From assembly GCA_910584595.1 (NCBI GenBank), contig CAJUBQ010000044.1:1-35033 (forward strand): DNA of 35,033 nt. Direction: 5' to 3'. The notes under the pieces were generated by a model. That model was not told the origin of the DNA and did not search any database. It saw only the letters and a list, made by a program, of their open reading frames with translations. Position 1 is the stretch's first letter. Every line of letters starts with the position of its first letter. A program made the translations under genes and the position numbers. The DNA comes from an uncultured Eubacterium sp. Lineage in GTDB: Bacteria > Bacillota > Clostridia > Lachnospirales > Lachnospiraceae. Of the stretch, positions 22,101 through 30,707 are shown piece after piece.

Positions 22101-24803
22101 ATGGGTTCAGTCCAAACAGGAATACAGCTACAGGATAATTTCACAAATGTCATACTTAGCATTATTAGTTCGGTGAACCTGGCGGTAGTTGCCATGGATG
22201 ATATGAACGCAGCTATGAACAGCGATATTGACACAACAACGATCCAGGCTGCAAGAAATGAGATTATACAAGCATCCGCTGCCGCAATCCAGCTGAATGA
22301 AGCGCTGGATAATCTGTCGTCGCAGGTGCACAGTCCATCCGTGGAGGCGCCTGATTTTTCCTGGCGCAATAACAGCCCGGAAGTGTTTACAAATGCCGGA
22401 ACGGAACGGTTTCAGCAGGAAATGCAGAGCGCTAACCTGATGATGCAGCAGTTGAGCAATACGCAGAATGCGATTGCAAGGCAGGCGCTCAATACAAATA
22501 TCTTGCCTCCGGATGCTTTTCAGGACCTTACGGCATTGGCTACGAGAATAGACGGCATACAAACCAGAATCCGGCAGATCGAGAGCAATCCGGTAAATAT
22601 TGGTACGGATATTGCAAATACAGAACTGGAACGCTTGAGAGGAATGCTTCACCAGGCATTGACTGCGCAAGAGGCTTTAAATAATGCTATGCAGGGCATG
22701 GACGCAGGGGCTATCAATGAATCTTATTTGCATCTTTCCCAGACGGTTAGCAGTACAGAACGCTATATACGGGATAATGTAGATGAACAGGGACGTTTTA
22801 ACCGGACTGTGCAGGAGCTTCATGGGCCGATTGCAACTGCTCAGGCAGGTTTTCAAGGGTGGCAGAAAGCAATTATTGTAGCAAATCAGGGGATAAACCT
22901 GGTACGCAGCACGCTTGGACGGATTGGCGTTACGGATATGAGCGGCGCTTTTGATCGAATTGATACGATGAACCGTTTTCAAAAGACGATAACAACTATG
23001 ACCGGCGACGCGGATCAGGCAAATGCGGCGCTTGCTCAGTTAAAAAATACGACGGTTGGTACAGCTTATGGTTTGGATGTTGCAGCGAAATCAACGCAGG
23101 GATTTCTAACGAGAGGTATGTCATTAGGAACTGCAGCGAATCAGGTGCGGATTTGGATGGATGCCGTTAGTTTTTATGGCAAAGGCACAAATGAACAGTT
23201 GGAAAATGTCATTGATGCGGTTGGTAAAATATATTCGAAAGGAACCGTGGAAGCCGCACAGCTTGACAGGCTTTTTGATGCTGGCATTGGAGCGGCCGAA
23301 ATGTATGCACAGGCAGTAGGGAGGTCGGTCAGTGAAGTAAAAGACGATCTGACAAATAGGAAAATTAGCTCTGCTGAATTTCTTGAGACGGTAACAAAAG
23401 CCATGGATACGGGAGTATCCGCAAATGCCGCAAAAAATGCCGGGGATTCCTGGGCGGTTACATTCGCGAATATGCGTGCGGCTATTACAAGGGGCTGGGT
23501 GAGCGTAATAGAAAGCGTTGACAACGCTCTTGCGTCACAAGGTTTGCCAAGTTCCATGGAAATGGTAACAATGTTTGGCCAGAAAATGGAGTCCGCACTG
23601 AATACCGTAGGTGATGCTATGATGCTTGTTGTCGGTCTGGCCACGAATATTGGAGAAGCATTTGGCGCTGTTGGTGGGTTTATTGCGGATAATTGGTCTA
23701 TTATTGGCCCGGTGGTGTATGGAGTTGCCGCGGCGCTAGCTGTTTATTATGGCTGGCAGATGGCGGCAAACGGTATAGGGCTTATCAGTAAAGGAATACA
23801 TATGGCTATGGCTGTAGCACAGATGATGCACGCTGCTGTTACGGGCGGGCTTACGGCTGCAACCGCTGCAGAAATAGCCGCTCAAAACGGATTAAACAGC
23901 GCTATGTATGCATGTCCGATTACCTGGATTATTTTATTGATAATCGCGCTGATTGCTATCTTTTATGTAGCGATAGCAGCAGTAAATAAATTCGCCGGAA
24001 CTACTTTTTCGGCTACAGGAGCTATATGTGGAGCCTTTGCTGTAGCAGGGGCGTTTATTTTAAATCAAGTGATAGGCTTGGTAAATATAGTCATTGGGAT
24101 TGGTGTGAGGATTTACAATCTGATTGCGGCATTTGCGAATTTTTTTGCGAATGTATTTAATGATCCGGTTGGTGCGATTATCAAACTGTTTGGGGAGTTA
24201 TTTGATTATATTGCTGGGATGGTGCAGGATGCGGCAAAACTGATTGATACAGTGCTCGGCTCCAATTTATCTGGTGTGATTGCTGGATTCAGAGAAAATT
24301 TTGCAGGTGCAGTTAATGATTTAATTGGTGACCAGACCGTTGTAATGGAAGCAAAAAATGCAGCGGATTATCAGATAGACCGTATTGCATACGGAGATGC
24401 TTGGAATGCAGGATATTCATTTGGCGAGGGTATTGAAGATAAAATATCAAATTATAGTATGGATGATCTGATTGGCTCTGCGGATGAACCAGCGGCGCAA
24501 GATTATTCCGGACTGCTGAATGACGCGAACGGCCTTGCGGGACAAACGGCAGATCATACGGGAGATGCTGCAAAAAATGCGAAGCGTGCGGCGGATTCAG
24601 TTGCGATCACACATGAAGATTTGAAATATTTGCATGATATCGCAGAACGGGAAATTATCAATCGTTTTACAACGGCTGAAATTACGGTACATCAGACAAA
24701 TCACAATGCAATCAATGACAGTATGGACTTTGACGGCATTACCGAGCATTTGCGGACTACAATGGAAGAAGAGATGGCGGCAGCTGCGGAAGGAGCGCAT
24801 TAG
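22101..24803 (+). CDS. tail tape measure protein (XkdO-like)
   Basis: The ATG at 22101 follows AGGCAGGTGA; the frame stays open upstream only because of the overlap with the chaperone. The 900-residue protein has the tape-measure N-domain: GAFDRIDTMNRFQKTITTMT, FLTRGMSLGTAANQVRIWMD, RLFDAGIGAAEMYAQAVGRS, KISSAEFLETVTKAMDTGV. Hydrophobic spans follow near residues 534-552, 609-628 (WIILLIIALIAIFYVAIAAV) and 645-680. It sets tail length and may breach the cell membrane. At 900 residues it predicts a tail of roughly usual length for this group. Confidence 0.92.
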   Translation: MGSVQTGIQLQDNFTNVILSIISSVNLAVVAMDDMNAAMNSDIDTTTIQAARNEIIQASAAAIQLNEALDNLSSQVHSPSVEAPDFSWRNNSPEVFTNAGTERFQQEMQSANLMMQQLSNTQNAIARQALNTNILPPDAFQDLTALATRIDGIQTRIRQIESNPVNIGTDIANTELERLRGMLHQALTAQEALNNAMQGMDAGAINESYLHLSQTVSSTERYIRDNVDEQGRFNRTVQELHGPIATAQAGFQGWQKAIIVANQGINLVRSTLGRIGVTDMSGAFDRIDTMNRFQKTITTMTGDADQANAALAQLKNTTVGTAYGLDVAAKSTQGFLTRGMSLGTAANQVRIWMDAVSFYGKGTNEQLENVIDAVGKIYSKGTVEAAQLDRLFDAGIGAAEMYAQAVGRSVSEVKDDLTNRKISSAEFLETVTKAMDTGVSANAAKNAGDSWAVTFANMRAAITRGWVSVIESVDNALASQGLPSSMEMVTMFGQKMESALNTVGDAMMLVVGLATNIGEAFGAVGGFIADNWSIIGPVVYGVAAALAVYYGWQMAANGIGLISKGIHMAMAVAQMMHAAVTGGLTAATAAEIAAQNGLNSAMYACPITWIILLIIALIAIFYVAIAAVNKFAGTTFSATGAICGAFAVAGAFILNQVIGLVNIVIGIGVRIYNLIAAFANFFANVFNDPVGAIIKLFGELFDYIAGMVQDAAKLIDTVLGSNLSGVIAGFRENFAGAVNDLIGDQTVVMEAKNAADYQIDRIAYGDAWNAGYSFGEGIEDKISNYSMDDLIGSADEPAAQDYSGLLNDANGLAGQTADHTGDAAKNAKRAADSVAITHEDLKYLHDIAEREIINRFTTAEITVHQTNHNAINDSMDFDGITEHLRTTMEEEMAAAAEGAH

Positions 24804-24804
24804 C

Positions 24805-25581
24805 ATGTACAGACTTTATATTCAAGAAATTTTATTTCCGGTTACTCCCGGCAAATTATCTTTAAAGATTAATGGTAAAAATAAAACGGTTACCCTCATT
24901 AATGAGGGTGAAGTAAATATGATAAAAACCACGGGATTGACGGATATTACCATTGATGAACTGCTTTTGCCGGCATTTCAGAAATATCCGTTTGCCTTAC
25001 AGGAAGTAAAGGTTGAAGCAAAAAAAGACTCTTCTAAGAAAAAAGAAACAACAAAATTTTTAGATGCAGAGTATTATCTGGAAAAACTGAAAGCATGGAA
25101 AAAGAAAAAGAAACCGATTCAATTTAAGCTTATACGAAGTTCACCGGATGGCACCCGTCTTTTATGGGAAACAAGCTTTAGTTGTACCATTGAGAATTAT
25201 GAAATTATTGAAGATGCAGATAAATATGGAATGGACGTCTGTGTAAAACTGAAGCTAAAAGAATACCGTCCATGGGGCGCGAAAAAGGTTGTCAAAGAGA
25301 AGAAAAAGACAAACAAAGGAAAGTCAGGCGCAGAGAAAAAAGAAGTTGTTACTGTTAAGAAAACACGTCTGGCAAAGGAAAAAGCAAAATCGTATGTCGT
25401 AAAGAGTGGCGACTGTCTGATGAATATTGCAAGAAAGCAGTTAAATGACGGTTCCAAATGGTCAAAAATTTATGAATTGAATAAAACAGTCATAGAGACG
25501 GAAGCAAAAAAGCATGGGCGGAAATCTTCCAGTAACGGACATTGGATTTATCCTGGAACTTCTTTAAAAATGCCGTCTTAA
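24805..25581 (+). CDS. xkdP: LysM-containing tail protein (XkdP-like)
   Basis: From ATG 24805 (GGAAGGAGCGC upstream) the 258-residue protein starts MYRLYIQEILFPVTPGKLSL. A basic low-complexity linker (KEKKKTNKGKSGAEKKEVVT) leads to a C-terminal LysM domain, about residues 196-256: SYVVKSGDCLMNIARKQLND...IYELNKTVI...IYPGTSLKMP. LysM binds peptidoglycan. In PBSX-type tails XkdP connects tube and baseplate hub. It lies directly after the tape measure gene. Confidence 0.9.
   Translation: MYRLYIQEILFPVTPGKLSLKINGKNKTVTLINEGEVNMIKTTGLTDITIDELLLPAFQKYPFALQEVKVEAKKDSSKKKETTKFLDAEYYLEKLKAWKKKKKPIQFKLIRSSPDGTRLLWETSFSCTIENYEIIEDADKYGMDVCVKLKLKEYRPWGAKKVVKEKKKTNKGKSGAEKKEVVTVKKTRLAKEKAKSYVVKSGDCLMNIARKQLNDGSKWSKIYELNKTVIETEAKKHGRKSSSNGHWIYPGTSLKMPS
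24892..24909. repeat. perfect 18-bp palindrome inside the xkdP-like gene
   Basis: ACCCTCATTAATGAGGGT is fully self-complementary with no spacer. It encodes part of TLINEGEV in the LysM protein. A site of this length is uncommon by chance in 35 kb. It could be a protein-binding site such as a centromere or operator, or simply coincidence. No other copy was noticed in the window. Confidence 0.4.
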
Positions 25582-25594
25582 AAGCAGGTGCAGT

Positions 25595-27145
25595 ATGGGG
25601 AAAGATATTATTGACGTAGCGGTTGGCGAGCTTGGCTACAGAGAAACAGGAGAAAATCAGACAAAATATGGGGCTTGGTTTGGGATGAACGGCGCTGCCT
25701 GGTGCCACATGTTTGTGTCCTGGTGTGCAAATCAGGCCGGTGTTTCATCAGCAATTGTGCCAAAAACAGCTTCCACTACGGATGGAATGAACTGGTTTAT
25801 CGCAAAAGGGCAGTTTAAATACAAGGGAAGTTATACACCAAAACGAGGAGATTTGATCTATTTCAAGACAGGACGCTCACATGTCGGATTGGTGGAAAGA
25901 AGCAGCGGCGGAACCGTTTATACAGTAGAAGGGAATAGTTCAAATCAGGTAAGGCGGAGAAGCTATCCGCTAGCAGAACATACAATTACCGGATATGGCG
26001 TGCCGAAGTATGACAATTTAAAAAACAGTGGCAGCAGTGGAAGCCAGTCTGGCGGCAAAGGACGTTCAAGATCATCTAAGAAAGCATCTGAAACAGAGCT
26101 AAAATATTTAAAACGGATTTTGGCAAAAAAAGCACAGCCTATACCAAAGCCGATATCCTTTGATGTTGACGAAACGAATAGTCTGCCAGCCGGAATCGTT
26201 ACTGTCACAGTCAATGGAAAATTTGATCTTCCTGTACTGGATGATCTGAAAATTGTGTGGGAACGCAAGGGGACACCTGGAAAACTTACATTTAAAGCAA
26301 AGTATGATAAGAAATTTGAAGCGAAAGAAGGAAATGATATCCTTGTTACTGTGGATAAAACCAAATTTTTTTATGGATTTATATTTACAAGAACTATGCC
26401 AAAAGACGGGATTGTGTCTTATACGGTATATGACCAGCTGCGGTATTTAAAAAATAAAGATGTTATCATTTATAAGAAAAAAACTGCCGATCAGCTAGTA
26501 TCAATGATTGCCGGAAAATTCGGCCTGCAGTGTGGAAGCTTGGAAAGCACAGGTTATGTGATACCAAAAAAGGTTGAAGAAAATATAACGCTTTTTGATA
26601 TGATTCAAAATGCGCTTGACGAGACTATGATGGTAAAAAATAAGCTTTATACGTTGTATGATAAAGTTGGAAAGCTGCAACTGTCCGGGATTGGCAGTAT
26701 GAAAGTAAATACCTGCCTGATAGATAAAGAGACTGGCCAAGATTTTGAATACAAGACATCAATAGATACAGACGTTTACAACCAAATAAAACTAATTTAT
26801 AAAAACAATGAAAAGGGCAGTTATGATAAATATATGGCAAGAGATAAGGGCAATATTAATAAATGGGGCGTTTTACAATATACAGATACCATTGAAGACC
26901 CTAATATAGGGGCGTTAAAATCACAGGCGTTGCTAAAATTATATAACAATATCTGTCGGACGCTGACAGTAAAAGGCGTAATTGGCAATAAAAAAGTGCG
27001 TGCCGGTTCTTTAGTGCCGATTACATTGAATTTGCAGGATATAAAAGTCAGTAACTATATGCTTGTGGAAAAAGTAACGCATTCATTTAAAAACCATGAG
27101 CATACAATGGATCTGGTTTTGTCCGGAGGTGGATTTAGTGGCTAG
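25595..27145 (+). CDS. CHAP-domain hydrolase fused to XkdQ-like tail hub protein
   Basis: A 516-residue fusion. Residues 1-145 are a CHAP-like amidase/endopeptidase: WFGMNGAAWCHMFVSWCANQ (Cys37), GDLIYFKTGRSHVGLVERSS (His96) and VYTVEGNSSNQV. A Gly/Ser linker (SGSSGSQSGGKGRSRSS) follows. Residues ~180-516 are the XkdQ tail/hub domain: IVTVTVNGKFDLPVLDDLKI, FFYGFIFTRTMPKDGIVSYT and a final YMLVEKVTHSFKNHEHTMDL. Usually the two parts are separate or the CHAP is absent. It would cut peptidoglycan at the tail tip during infection. AGCAGGTGCAGT lies upstream. Confidence 0.88.
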   Translation: MGKDIIDVAVGELGYRETGENQTKYGAWFGMNGAAWCHMFVSWCANQAGVSSAIVPKTASTTDGMNWFIAKGQFKYKGSYTPKRGDLIYFKTGRSHVGLVERSSGGTVYTVEGNSSNQVRRRSYPLAEHTITGYGVPKYDNLKNSGSSGSQSGGKGRSRSSKKASETELKYLKRILAKKAQPIPKPISFDVDETNSLPAGIVTVTVNGKFDLPVLDDLKIVWERKGTPGKLTFKAKYDKKFEAKEGNDILVTVDKTKFFYGFIFTRTMPKDGIVSYTVYDQLRYLKNKDVIIYKKKTADQLVSMIAGKFGLQCGSLESTGYVIPKKVEENITLFDMIQNALDETMMVKNKLYTLYDKVGKLQLSGIGSMKVNTCLIDKETGQDFEYKTSIDTDVYNQIKLIYKNNEKGSYDKYMARDKGNINKWGVLQYTDTIEDPNIGALKSQALLKLYNNICRTLTVKGVIGNKKVRAGSLVPITLNLQDIKVSNYMLVEKVTHSFKNHEHTMDLVLSGGGFSG

Positions 27146-27506
27146 CTCAAATATGGTGCAGCTGATCCAGCAAATAGCAGTAAAAGCAGTAGAAGCAACG
27201 AAACCTTGTGATTATATCGTCGGTATGGTTGTTTCGGAAAAACCTTTAAAAATAAAAATTTCACAGGCGCTTACATTGGAAGAAGAGTTTCTTCATCTGA
27301 CAAGAAATGTAACGGATTTTGAAACCGAGTTTACACTTGACCAGATAGGCATTTATCATACTGTGCATATCGATCCGCCAACTGACACATGGGCGGACAA
27401 GCAGAAAATCACGGTCCATAATGCTCTTAAAGTCGGTGATAAAGTGTTAATGATACGCAAAAGCGGCGGACAGGATTTTATCGTAATTGACAGGGTGGTG
27501 ACATAA
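27138..27506 (+). CDS. xkdR: baseplate protein XkdR-like (DUF2577)
   Basis: The start is GTG 27138, nine bases after CCGGAGG; the open frame upstream is the end of the previous gene in another frame. The 122-residue protein reads VASSNMVQLIQQIAVKAVEA, then CDYIVGMVVSEKPLKIKISQ and a terminal beta strand VGDKVLMIRKSGGQDFIVID. This is the DUF2577 family, part of the PBSX baseplate. It overlaps the preceding and following genes (TAATG), so it is translationally coupled. Confidence 0.87.
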   Translation: MASSNMVQLIQQIAVKAVEATKPCDYIVGMVVSEKPLKIKISQALTLEEEFLHLTRNVTDFETEFTLDQIGIYHTVHIDPPTDTWADKQKITVHNALKVGDKVLMIRKSGGQDFIVIDRVVT

Positions 27507-27949
27507 TGCTTCCGAAAAGTGAAAATTACGAAGATATGTGGGATGAGGATTTAAATACTGATTTTGAAATAGAAACAGAACCTTCGTTGACATATGCCAT
27601 GAAAATAAGTCAGGAGATTAGTGAAGACAGCATTTTTGTCGGCCGTATAGACGACGTAAAAGCCATTGAGCAGGCAATTATAAAGATCATCAATACCGAG
27701 CGGTATGATTATGAGATATATTCCTGGGACTATGGCATCGAGCTGAAAGATCTGTTCGGCAAACAGATACCATATGTTATGAGCGAAATAAAACAGAGAA
27801 TCACAGATGCAGTGCTTGCAGATGACCGGATCGAAGCGGTTGAGGATTTTGAAGTAGAACGGGCAGGCAAACATGGAATACATTGCATTTTCACGGCGGT
27901 AACGGTTCAGGGTGATGAGATTAATATAGAAACAGAGGTTATGGTGTAA
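27506..27949 (+). CDS. xkdS: baseplate wedge protein XkdS-like (DUF2634)
   Basis: A 147-residue protein, MLPKSENYEDMWDEDLNTDF, then IDDVKAIEQAIIKIINTERY, YSWDYGIELKDLFGKQIPYV and TDAVLADDRIEAVEDFEVER. The 'Ai.q.i..il.TER..y.iYsw.yG.el..L.G' block is the T4 gp25/DUF2634 family. It initiates sheath assembly at the baseplate. Its start overlaps the previous stop and its own stop overlaps the next start (TAATG). Confidence 0.92.
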   Translation: MLPKSENYEDMWDEDLNTDFEIETEPSLTYAMKISQEISEDSIFVGRIDDVKAIEQAIIKIINTERYDYEIYSWDYGIELKDLFGKQIPYVMSEIKQRITDAVLADDRIEAVEDFEVERAGKHGIHCIFTAVTVQGDEINIETEVMV

Positions 27950-29169
27950 TGTTTGAACAGTATGATTTTGACACGATACGCGACAGGATGATGTCAAAAG
28001 TAAGTGATAAGCTGGATAAGCGGGAAGGCGCTGTTATTTACGATGCTATTGCGCCGGCGGCGTTAGAGCTTGCAAATTATTACTCTGCGTTGGATATGGT
28101 AATGAATGAGGTGTTTGCAGATACGGCGTCTTATCATTTTCTGATAAAGAGGGCAGCGGAACGGCATATATATCCAAGAGAAGAAACGCCGGCAGTATGC
28201 CGTATGGAAGTTGTGCCAGAGGATACAAAGATAACAGTTGGTGATCGATTCAATCTTAATGATTTAAACTATATGGTAACATCTGCTATGGATGACAAGC
28301 CGGGCTCCTATCAGCTTACATGTGAAACCGCAGGCATTATAGGAAACCAGCAGCTTGGAACTTTATTGCCGATAGAAACAGAAAATGAGCTGAACCGTAT
28401 GGAATATGCAGCGATTACAGAAATACTTATTCCAGGTGAAGATGAAGAAGACGTGGAAACATTCAGGGAACGCTATTTTTCATCCTTCCATAATCAGGCT
28501 TATGGGGGCAATAAAGCTGATTACATAGAAAAAGTAAACGATATACCTGGCGTTGGCGGATGCAAAGTTATGCGGGCCTGGCTTGGTGGCTATAAACCGT
28601 CTGGCTTTATACCGACAGATACGATCAGAAAATGGTTTGAATCGTTGACGGAAGGCAGTTTTGGCTCGGCTGTATACGGCTGGCTTTCAGCAGTCTATCA
28701 CGCCGCAGCCGATAAGCTGTTGACAGTCGGCGGAACAGTGAAAGTGCATATCATTTCATCAGAGTTCAAATCTCCATCAGCAACACTTGTCAAAAATGTA
28801 CAGGATTCGCTTGATCCTACTGTATCAGCAGGTGAGGGTGACGGCATAGCGCCGATTGGACATGTAGTTAATGTAATCGGCGTAAAAGAGGTTCCTATTA
28901 ATGTAGGGCTGAATATTGAATACAAAGAAGGCTATTCTTTTGCAAATCTAAAGGAGCCAATTGAAAATGCGATAGAGGAATATTTTTCAAAGCTGCGCCA
29001 GTTATGGGCTGCAAATGACACCACGATTGTAAGAATAAGTCAGATTGAATATCGGCTGTTAGAGATAGACGGTATTTTTGATTTGAAAGATACAACGCTA
29101 AATGGCCGGGAAGAAAATCTAATCATTGACCGGGAGAGCGTTCCGACAAGGGGTGATATTATTGCCTGA
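27949..29169 (+). CDS. xkdT: baseplate J-like protein (XkdT)
   Basis: A 406-residue protein beginning MFEQYDFDTIRDRMMSKVSD, with KREGAVIYDAIAPAALELAN, RAAERHIYPREETPAVCRME, EDVETFRERYFSSFHNQAYG (where the family usually has 'G.e.E.d...R'), and GNKADYIEKVNDIPGVGGCK. This is the baseplate J/gp47 family, which forms the wedge arms to which fibres attach. It follows XkdS with TAATG overlap. Its last bases overlap the XkdU-like gene. Confidence 0.93.
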   Translation: MFEQYDFDTIRDRMMSKVSDKLDKREGAVIYDAIAPAALELANYYSALDMVMNEVFADTASYHFLIKRAAERHIYPREETPAVCRMEVVPEDTKITVGDRFNLNDLNYMVTSAMDDKPGSYQLTCETAGIIGNQQLGTLLPIETENELNRMEYAAITEILIPGEDEEDVETFRERYFSSFHNQAYGGNKADYIEKVNDIPGVGGCKVMRAWLGGYKPSGFIPTDTIRKWFESLTEGSFGSAVYGWLSAVYHAAADKLLTVGGTVKVHIISSEFKSPSATLVKNVQDSLDPTVSAGEGDGIAPIGHVVNVIGVKEVPINVGLNIEYKEGYSFANLKEPIENAIEEYFSKLRQLWAANDTTIVRISQIEYRLLEIDGIFDLKDTTLNGREENLIIDRESVPTRGDIIA

Positions 29170-29536
29170 TGAAATTATGACAAGAAAAAGGCTGATTGAT
29201 TATTTACCTCCGTTCATGCAGGATTTTGCGGAAATTAAGGCAATCATGCGTACAGAACAGCCAGAACTTGATCGGGCCTGGGTTGACATTTTGATTCCGC
29301 TTGCTGATGCTTTTATTATGGATTGTGATGAACGCAGCATCGAAAAATATGAATTCTTTGTTGGAGTCAGGCCAGATCCCGGGGATACACTTGCAACAAG
29401 AAAAGCGAGAGTGTTGATCTGGTGGAATAATTTTATCCCATATACTTATCGCGTACTGGTGCGAAGACTTAATGAATTGTGTGGTGACGGCAACTACGAA
29501 ATATACGGCAGTCTTAAAAGTTATGAGTTATTATAA
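29162..29536 (+). CDS. XkdU-like baseplate protein (DUF2313), N-terminal part before a frame break
   Basis: TTG 29162, with AAGGGGTGAT upstream and overlap with XkdT, is the likely start; ATG 29177 is the alternative. It reads LPDEIMTRKRLIDYLPPFMQ, then AIMRTEQPELDRAWVDILIP and TRKARVLIWWNNFIPYTYRV, typical of DUF2313 (XkdU), and stops at TAA 29534-29536 after SLKSYELL, only 124 residues. The family is usually near 180-200 residues. The missing end continues in the -1 frame (next entry), so the gene appears split by a frameshift or needs recoding. Confidence 0.8.
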   Translation: MPDEIMTRKRLIDYLPPFMQDFAEIKAIMRTEQPELDRAWVDILIPLADAFIMDCDERSIEKYEFFVGVRPDPGDTLATRKARVLIWWNNFIPYTYRVLVRRLNELCGDGNYEIYGSLKSYELL

Positions 29537-29547
29537 GAACAAATCTG

Positions 29548-29916
29548 ATGCTTGGCGGACAGGTGCAAAGCTTAGAACGATTATTGATTCAAATGGTTCC
29601 GATGAATATGAACTGCGGTGCGGAAAATGAATTTATTTGCAGTACAGACGGATTTATGGGATGCGTTGGTGGTGTCTGTACGATTGAAAAGGTTATCATC
29701 ACATCGGATTTCATTGATTGTTGGAATATAAAAGGTTCCGGATGTGCGAGGGGAGTCATAGACCACACGGACATGCTACAGGTGTCAAATGACTGGCAGG
29801 GGTTTGTGGAAACAAGCGGAAATGAAAAAGCAGCAGCTTTTTCCGTATACGCTACAGAAAATATAAAAGAGCCTATATTTGGCGAGGTATCTGTAAAAAT
29901 GGTTGAAAACAGATAG
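29548..29916 (+). CDS. XkdU-like baseplate protein, C-terminal part plus extension
   Basis: In the -1 frame relative to the previous entry, reading from 29527 gives (V)IIRTNLMLGGQVQSLERLLI, then QMVPMNMNCGAENEF, which is the normal C-terminal helix and 'P.N....' end of XkdU-type proteins. ATG 29548 is the only in-frame start, 12 bases after the upstream stop, with a weak ribosome site. The last 80 residues (ICSTDGFMGCVGGVCTIEKV, IDHTDMLQVSNDWQGFVETS) form a cysteine-containing beta-rich extension not expected in XkdU. Confidence 0.65.
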   Translation: MLGGQVQSLERLLIQMVPMNMNCGAENEFICSTDGFMGCVGGVCTIEKVIITSDFIDCWNIKGSGCARGVIDHTDMLQVSNDWQGFVETSGNEKAAAFSVYATENIKEPIFGEVSVKMVENR

Positions 29917-29932
29917 AAAGAGAGAAATAGAA

Positions 29933-30664
29933 ATGGTTGAGTTCTCAAGGTTTATAACAACAAAAAAGGGACAAGCGCTGAACGCGAAAATGATTGCAGG
30001 AACGGGACAAGTGCATTTTACAAAAGTCTGTACATCGGATACAGTCTACGAGCTGGCACAGCTGGAAAATCTGACAGCGCTTGAGGAAATTCGGCAAACA
30101 GTTACGCCTTCAAAGATCATAAGGACAAATGAGATAGGGGTAAAAATAGAATCGGTTTTTTCAAATTATGACTTAAAAGCCGGATATTATATGCGCACGA
30201 TTGGATTATATGCTTCTGATCCTGATGAGGAGGAAATCTTATATGCGGTTGCCATATCCGTTTCCGATCAGTGCTACATGCCTCCAAACAATGGAATTAC
30301 GTTAAGCTCTGCATACATTAACTTGATTTACGCAGTAGGAAATGCGGACAATGTTTCCTTGAATGTGGATCCCGGATGTTTTGCTACAATCGGTGATTTA
30401 ATAGAGATTCGTAAAAGATTGGAAACACTGGAAACGCTAGAAACAAAGATAAATTGGATAGTGAATCTTTTGTGCAGCTATGCTTATTATGCAGATACGG
30501 AAACAATCTCATGCATATCCCCACACAGCTATTCGGATGAAACGCTTGCATTTCCAAATGGTATGGCATATATGGACGGGGAGACAGTCGTGCTTGCATC
30601 CGGCGCAGAGGATTGGAAGACAATGATTCCTGAATCTGCCGGGTTATCTGACAATGAAGTTTAG
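29933..30664 (+). CDS. tail-collar fibre protein (DUF3751-like N-terminus)
   Basis: ATG 29933 follows GAAAGAGAG; the frame extends upstream inside the previous gene. The 243-residue protein starts MVEFSRFITTKKGQALNAKM and has GTGQVHFTKVCTSDTVYELA, YYMRTIGLYASDPDEEEILY and INLIYAVGNADNVSLNVDP. These are the hallmarks of the phage tail-collar fibre family, which joins distal fibres to the baseplate. After about residue 165 comes a coiled-coil piece (RKRLETLETLETKINWIVNL) and a short unmatched end. It immediately precedes the DGR target. Confidence 0.85.
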   Translation: MVEFSRFITTKKGQALNAKMIAGTGQVHFTKVCTSDTVYELAQLENLTALEEIRQTVTPSKIIRTNEIGVKIESVFSNYDLKAGYYMRTIGLYASDPDEEEILYAVAISVSDQCYMPPNNGITLSSAYINLIYAVGNADNVSLNVDPGCFATIGDLIEIRKRLETLETLETKINWIVNLLCSYAYYADTETISCISPHSYSDETLAFPNGMAYMDGETVVLASGAEDWKTMIPESAGLSDNEV

Positions 30665-30707
30665 AAAAACATCTGAAAATAGAAAAGCTTAGGGAGGAAG
30701 AATAAAT

